From Archivesica marissinica (lineage: Eukaryota > Mollusca > Bivalvia > Venerida > Vesicomyidae), in assembly GCA_014843695.1 (NCBI GenBank), contig CM026401.1:52041320-52105319 (forward strand): a stretch of 64,000 nucleotides of DNA, in the 5' to 3' direction. Positions 43,001 through 49,000 of this stretch are shown here, piece by piece. The notes under the pieces were generated by a model, which saw only the letters and a list, made by a program, of their open reading frames with translations, searched no databases and was not told the DNA's origin. Position 1 is the first letter of the stretch. Every line of letters begins with the position of its first letter. The position numbers and the translations under genes were made by a program.

Positions 43001-46000
43001 AAATTATGTTCTCAGATGCTAAATTTGAATGAAACCTCTTGATACAACTAGTAGCCTTCAGCAAAATGATCCTATTTTAAAAAAAAATTACGTTTATTTG
43101 TCGTCGCTACCGGTTGCCCATATGAGCGACGCCTCCTGAAGAGATAAGTTATTTTAGATTTTGGAGGATAGTGCATGATACAGACAGAGACCCATTCCAG
43201 AATCTCCTCTGGTTCTTTTATGTGTACGGTGTAAAGCACCGACACGAGACCTCGGTTTAACGTCCCATCTGAAAGACTGTTAATTTTATTATTCGAAATG
43301 ATCTCCCTTGTTTTTGGTTTAAAAATATTTGATGATGTTTCAGGTATCATGTGGGGTGAGAGTCTATTTTCCCAGAAAGAACGAAGGTTCATTTGAGCAC
43401 CTGTGGATCTGTTCCTCAACAGAAAGTCATGGTCAGGTGTCCATCGTGTCGTTACACACGGACAAACCGTCGCTCATCGAGTCGTTCCAGGCCACCAAGT
43501 GTCAGATTATCTGTGTTGAGAGTGTGCCAGGGTATGCTAGGGTAGAGAACAAGGCAGCTTTTGAAGAAGATACCGTGTGGATGAGCACAGCAGACTTAGA
43601 GTACGTTCATTTATATTTTATATGCTTTCCAATTGAATATAGAACTATTAGTCCGGCAGTACATGCCTTATTAGCGAATATATTGTTAAACCATTTTCAG
43701 ATTGGCGGCCATTTTGGAAATCTTCAAATTTGAAAATTTCAAATTGCCCAATGGTGAGAACTTCACACCCACCTGGATATCATTATATATCTCCCATAGA
43801 TAAATAATCAACAGAGAGAACTTCACACCCACCTGGATATCATTATATATGTCCCATAGATAAATAATCAACAGAGAGAACTTCACACGCACCTGGATAT
43901 CATTATATATGTCCCATAGATAAATAATCAACAGAGAGAACTTCACACCCACCTGGATATCATTATATATGTCCCATAGATAAATAATCGACAGAGAGAA
44001 CTTCACACCCACCTGGATATCATTATATATGTCCCATAGATAAATAATCAACACTTCACATCCACCTGGATATCATTATATATGTCCTATAGATAAATAA
44101 TCAACAGAGAGAACTTCACACACACCTGGATATCATTATATATGTCCCATAGATAAATAATCAACAGAAGAAAAAACTTTATCCGGGAATTTCAGGTTAT
44201 GGTGAAAACCGTTGTTTCACTGCCGAACTCTATGTTGATAAGATACAATTCACATCTCACTGTTTGGAAACAAATTTTCCATTATAAAGGCAAGTACCAT
44301 TCGTGATAATGCAGCGTCCATGGTCCAGTGGTAGAAAGTCCGATTTGGAATCGAAGGGCCCTGGGTTCGATACACACTCAGGGCATGTACGTGGTGTCAC
44401 TGAGCAAGGCATCTCACACACATTGCTTAGTACTGGTTAACCACTTAGGTTACCTAAGACTGCCCAGGAAAACATGTCTAGGTCCCCACAAGGTGTTAAG
44501 ACATTAATGGAACACGCATACATAATAACACGTGCAATGTTCATTTGGTGAAATATAATTCGATTGTACACAATACAAACAAATTTCCTCTTAATCTTTT
44601 CATATGATTCAGAATGCAGGTGTTTATGCTAAGTTTATGCATACAGGTGTTCATATGATTCAGAATGCAGGTGTTTATGCTAAGTTTATGCATACAGGTG
44701 TTCATATGATTCAGAATGCAGGTGTTTATGACAAGTTTATGCATACAGGTGTTCATATGATTCAGAATGGTGTTTTGGTTTTGTGTGTTTTGTTTGCAGG
44801 TGTTTATGACAAGTTTATGCATACAGGTGTTCATATGATTCAGAATGCAGGTGTTTATGACAAGTTTATGCATACATGTGTTCATATGATTCAGAATGCA
44901 GGTGTTTATGCCAAGTTTATGCATACAGGTGTTCATATGATTCAGAATGCAGGTGTTTATGCTAAGTTTATGCATACATGTGTTCATATGATTCAGAATG
45001 CAGGTGTTTATGACAAGTTTATGCATACAGGTGTTCATATGATTCAGAATGCAGGTGTTTATGCTAAGTTTATGCATACATGTGTTCATATGATTCAGAA
45101 TGCAGGTGTTTATGACAAGTTTATGCATACAGGTGTTCATATGATTCAGAATGCAGGTGTTTATGACAAGTTTATGCATACAGGTGTTCATATGATTCAG
45201 AATGCAGGTGTTTATGCTAAATCCAGGTGTTTATGCCAAGTTTATGCACACATGTGTTCATATGATTCAGAATGCAGGTGTTTATGCTAAGTTTATGCAT
45301 ACATGTGTTCATATGATTCAGAATCCAGGTGTTTATGCCAAGGTTATGCTAAGTGTGTTCATATGATTCAGAATCCAGGTGTTTATGCTAAGTGAGAAGG
45401 ATACTGCGTTACACCGACACTGTGTTCATAAATTCCATGTCGGCTGCAGAGTGGTCTGTATGCGATACATAGACGACCAGGTATTCTGTGGCAATGGAAG
45501 TGGCACGGTGATCGTCTTCTCCAGGAATGATGGTAACTATGCTCAGTCCAATTGTATTAACCCTTTCAACCTTCAACCCTATGTTCGAACCCCGCTGGAG
45601 TCGTTACGATTGTGCCCTTAGGCAAGGCATTTAAATTCCACATTGCCTCTTCTCTCTCCTTCATGGCGATGGATTTACATCAGGAATGAGGTCTCGAGAG
45701 TGATTCATATAAGTTGAAAGAACTTGCTTCGCAATCAATCTAAAATAAATTTGTATAAACTAACCCTATGTAACATGTTGGAATAGTCCATGTTGCTGTT
45801 TGGAACTATTACATTGGTCTGTCATCTTTTCAGACTAGTCCATTCTTGAGAAAGCATATTTTTTCATTTGAAAGTTATTGATGGTGGAGAACTTGGTTTA
45901 TACAAATTTATTTTAGCTCTATTGCGAAACAAGTTATTTCAACTTATATTAATCACTCTCGAGATCTCATTCCTGATGGAATCCATCGCCACGAGGGAGA

Positions 46001-49000
46001 GAGAAGAGGAATTTACCTCTTCTCTCGCCATCGTGGCGATGGATTCCATCAGAACTTGGTGATGAGTGGTTATGATCGTTGACTTTAAATCATTTGTCCC
46101 TCACCTCTGTAGGTCTGAATCCCACAGGGTGGTGTCATTTGGGGGGTTGGAGTTTTGAGTGTTTACTGTCATTGATTTTAAATCATTTGCCCCTATCCTC
46201 TGTAGTTCTGAATCCCACAGGGGGGTGTCATTTGGGGGGTTTCGAGTGTTTACTGTCGTTGACTTTAAATCATTTGTCCCTCACCTCTGTAGGTCTGAAT
46301 CCCACAGGGGGGTGTCATTTGGGGGGTTTGGAGTTTCGAGCGTTTATTGTCGTTGACTTTAAATTATTTGCCACTCACCTCTGTAGGTCTGAATCCCACG
46401 GGGGAAGGGGTCAAATTCTTTCAAGGAGGGGGAAGCTATCCAGCTGGCTTTCAGATAAGTTGGTAGTTCTACAAGTGTGTCCGTCCGTGCCTGAAATACT
46501 GGAGTCACAGTATACAGTTATTTCATGAGTGTTTGGGGAACAGTCAAAACTATTGTCCCGAGGTATCAGGCAACAGTTCGAAATGTCTTCCCTGATACCG
46601 AGGGACAATAGTTTTGACTGTTCCCCAAACACCCATGAAATAACTGTTTTATTACCTAATGCTTTATAACGTTTTTTCTACCCGGAGAGTCCCTATTTTC
46701 TAATAAAACATTGAGTTCAAACCTAGCCTGGGCCATAATTCAAGATAAATTTCTGTTTTCCCCAGTTTGTCGGCTGATGACTAATCAATCATCATTTGTA
46801 AACGCTTGGTTTTGGTCTAATAGCCGGTACGCCGGTAAGTATGCAATAAAATACGGAAAGGAATTAATGAACGGAAAGGAGGGCTTCACATAATGTATAT
46901 CGATGACTTCAAGCGCAGTCAGTGCTAAAATGTATTCGGGACGTATTTTTTACTTTGACTTCCATAACACCCTATTGCGCATCCTACTGCGCACAGTGAA
47001 AGCATACTCAGAGTATGATTGGTTCAAAAGTCTAGTATGAAACAGTTCAAACTATTGCCCGGTCAACAGTTCGAACTGTTGCCCAGACCTGAGCGAAGGA
47101 TAAAAAATGCAATGAAACAGGCAAAAATAACGAATTACAAGTTATATAGAGCATTAGGTAATAATGGCACTTGTGCCACCAATAATAGCAATCCTGATGA
47201 GACAGGTCGTTACCGGGACAGCTCATCTCGATGTGCATTGTTTGCAAACCTTGAACATTATATCGGTATGTAGTGTTGAAAGGGTTAATGGTCACCAGTG
47301 TATATCGGTCACTTCCCAATCACTGACAATCTACTGATGGGTGAGCTTATTTACCCTCGCCTCCAGCGAACCATATGGGCTGTCCGATAAGCGAAGTTGT
47401 TAGCGCGCTCGCTTCTTACCAATGCATCCTGGGTTCGATCCTCGCAATGGAAAGTATGTGAGATGGTACGGTGGTCGCCAGATCGGACAGGTGAGTTTTC
47501 TCAGGGTAGTCCCGGGTTTCCTCCCACACGAATTACCACATTTACGCTTTCATCTGCGCCAACGAGAGTGATTAATATAATTTGTTAAAATAATAAATAA
47601 AGTTTTTACAAAAACCATATAGGCGAGTGATGGCCATCTGATTTTCTACTAAACGATTTAACTATGAAATACACTTCTATATTGTGGGCACCTCTTTAAT
47701 GCAGCTGATGGCCCCTAAATACATACATCTGGTTAGGGAACAACAGTAAAAACGAAGGATTCCAACCGTAAGGACATATTTACATTCACACTATATCTGC
47801 CAAGGGAGGTAATAGAAAATCACATTTATCATACCGCAACATCTGGTTAGGGAACAACAGTAAAAACGAAGGATTCCAACTAAAAGGACCTATTTACATT
47901 CAGACTATATCTGCCAAGGGAGGTAATAGAAAATCACATTTATCATACGGCAACATCTGGTTAGGGAACAACAGTAAGAACGAAGGATTCCAACCGTAAG
48001 GACCTATATACATTTTGGGATAAATCAGACTGTATATGCCAAGGGAGGAAAATTAGAGTTGTCTTTCATTAGCCTCTAATTGTTGTACTCTGTTTAGTTC
48101 AAAATTAAGTTCATGTGTATGATTGTTTCTATCTAGTCAAGAATATGATGATGTGTGTACAACCCATTTTTTACAATGTTTTGTGTTTTGGGTTTAAAGT
48201 TGCACCAACTGCAACTAGCCATCTATTATTGGTGGCGGAAAACCCGGGTAGAACCACTTACCTTCCACAAGCCAACTGGATAGCTTCCTCACATGAAAAC
48301 ATTTAACATTCAAAGTGCAATATAGAAATTAAGTACCTCAATCCAGCCTCCCTTGGGGGGAAAGCAAGCAATATAGAAATTAAGTACCCCAATCCATCCT
48401 CCCTTGGGGGGAAAGCAAGCAATATAGAAATTAAGTACCTCAATCCATCATCCCTTGGGGGGGGAAAGCAAGCAATATAGAAATTAAGTACCCCAATCCA
48501 TCCTCCCTTGGGGGGAAAGCAAGCAATATAGAAATTAAGTACACCAATCCATCATCCCTTTGGCGGAAAGCAAGCAATATAGAAATTAAGTACCCCAATC
48601 CATCCTCCCTTGGGGGGGAGAGCAAGCAATATAGAAATTAAGTACCTCAATCCAGCCTCCCTTGGGGGGAAAGCAAGCAATATAGAAATTAAGTACCCCA
48701 ATCCATCCTCCCTTGGGGGGAAAGCAAGCAATATAGAAATTAAGTACCTCAATCCATCATCCCTTGGGGGGGGAAAGCAAGCAATATAGAAATTAAGTAC
48801 CCCAATCCATCCTCCCTTGGGGGGAAAGCAAGCAATATAGAAATTAAGTACCCCAATCCATCCTCCCTTGGGGGGAAAGCAAGCAATATAGAAATTAAGT
48901 ACCCCAATCCATCCTCCCTTGGGGGGGAAAGCAAGCAATATAGAAATTAAGTACCTCAATCCATCCTCCCTTGGGGGGAAAGCAAGCAATATAGAAATTA

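Noticed and set aside
45379..45621. Exon 15 starting at 45379 or continuing to 45621
   Set aside because: A start at 45379 does not fit the phase left by exon 14. After 45532 the sequence runs into intron and a SINE, and the donor at 45533 gives the phase needed by exon 16.
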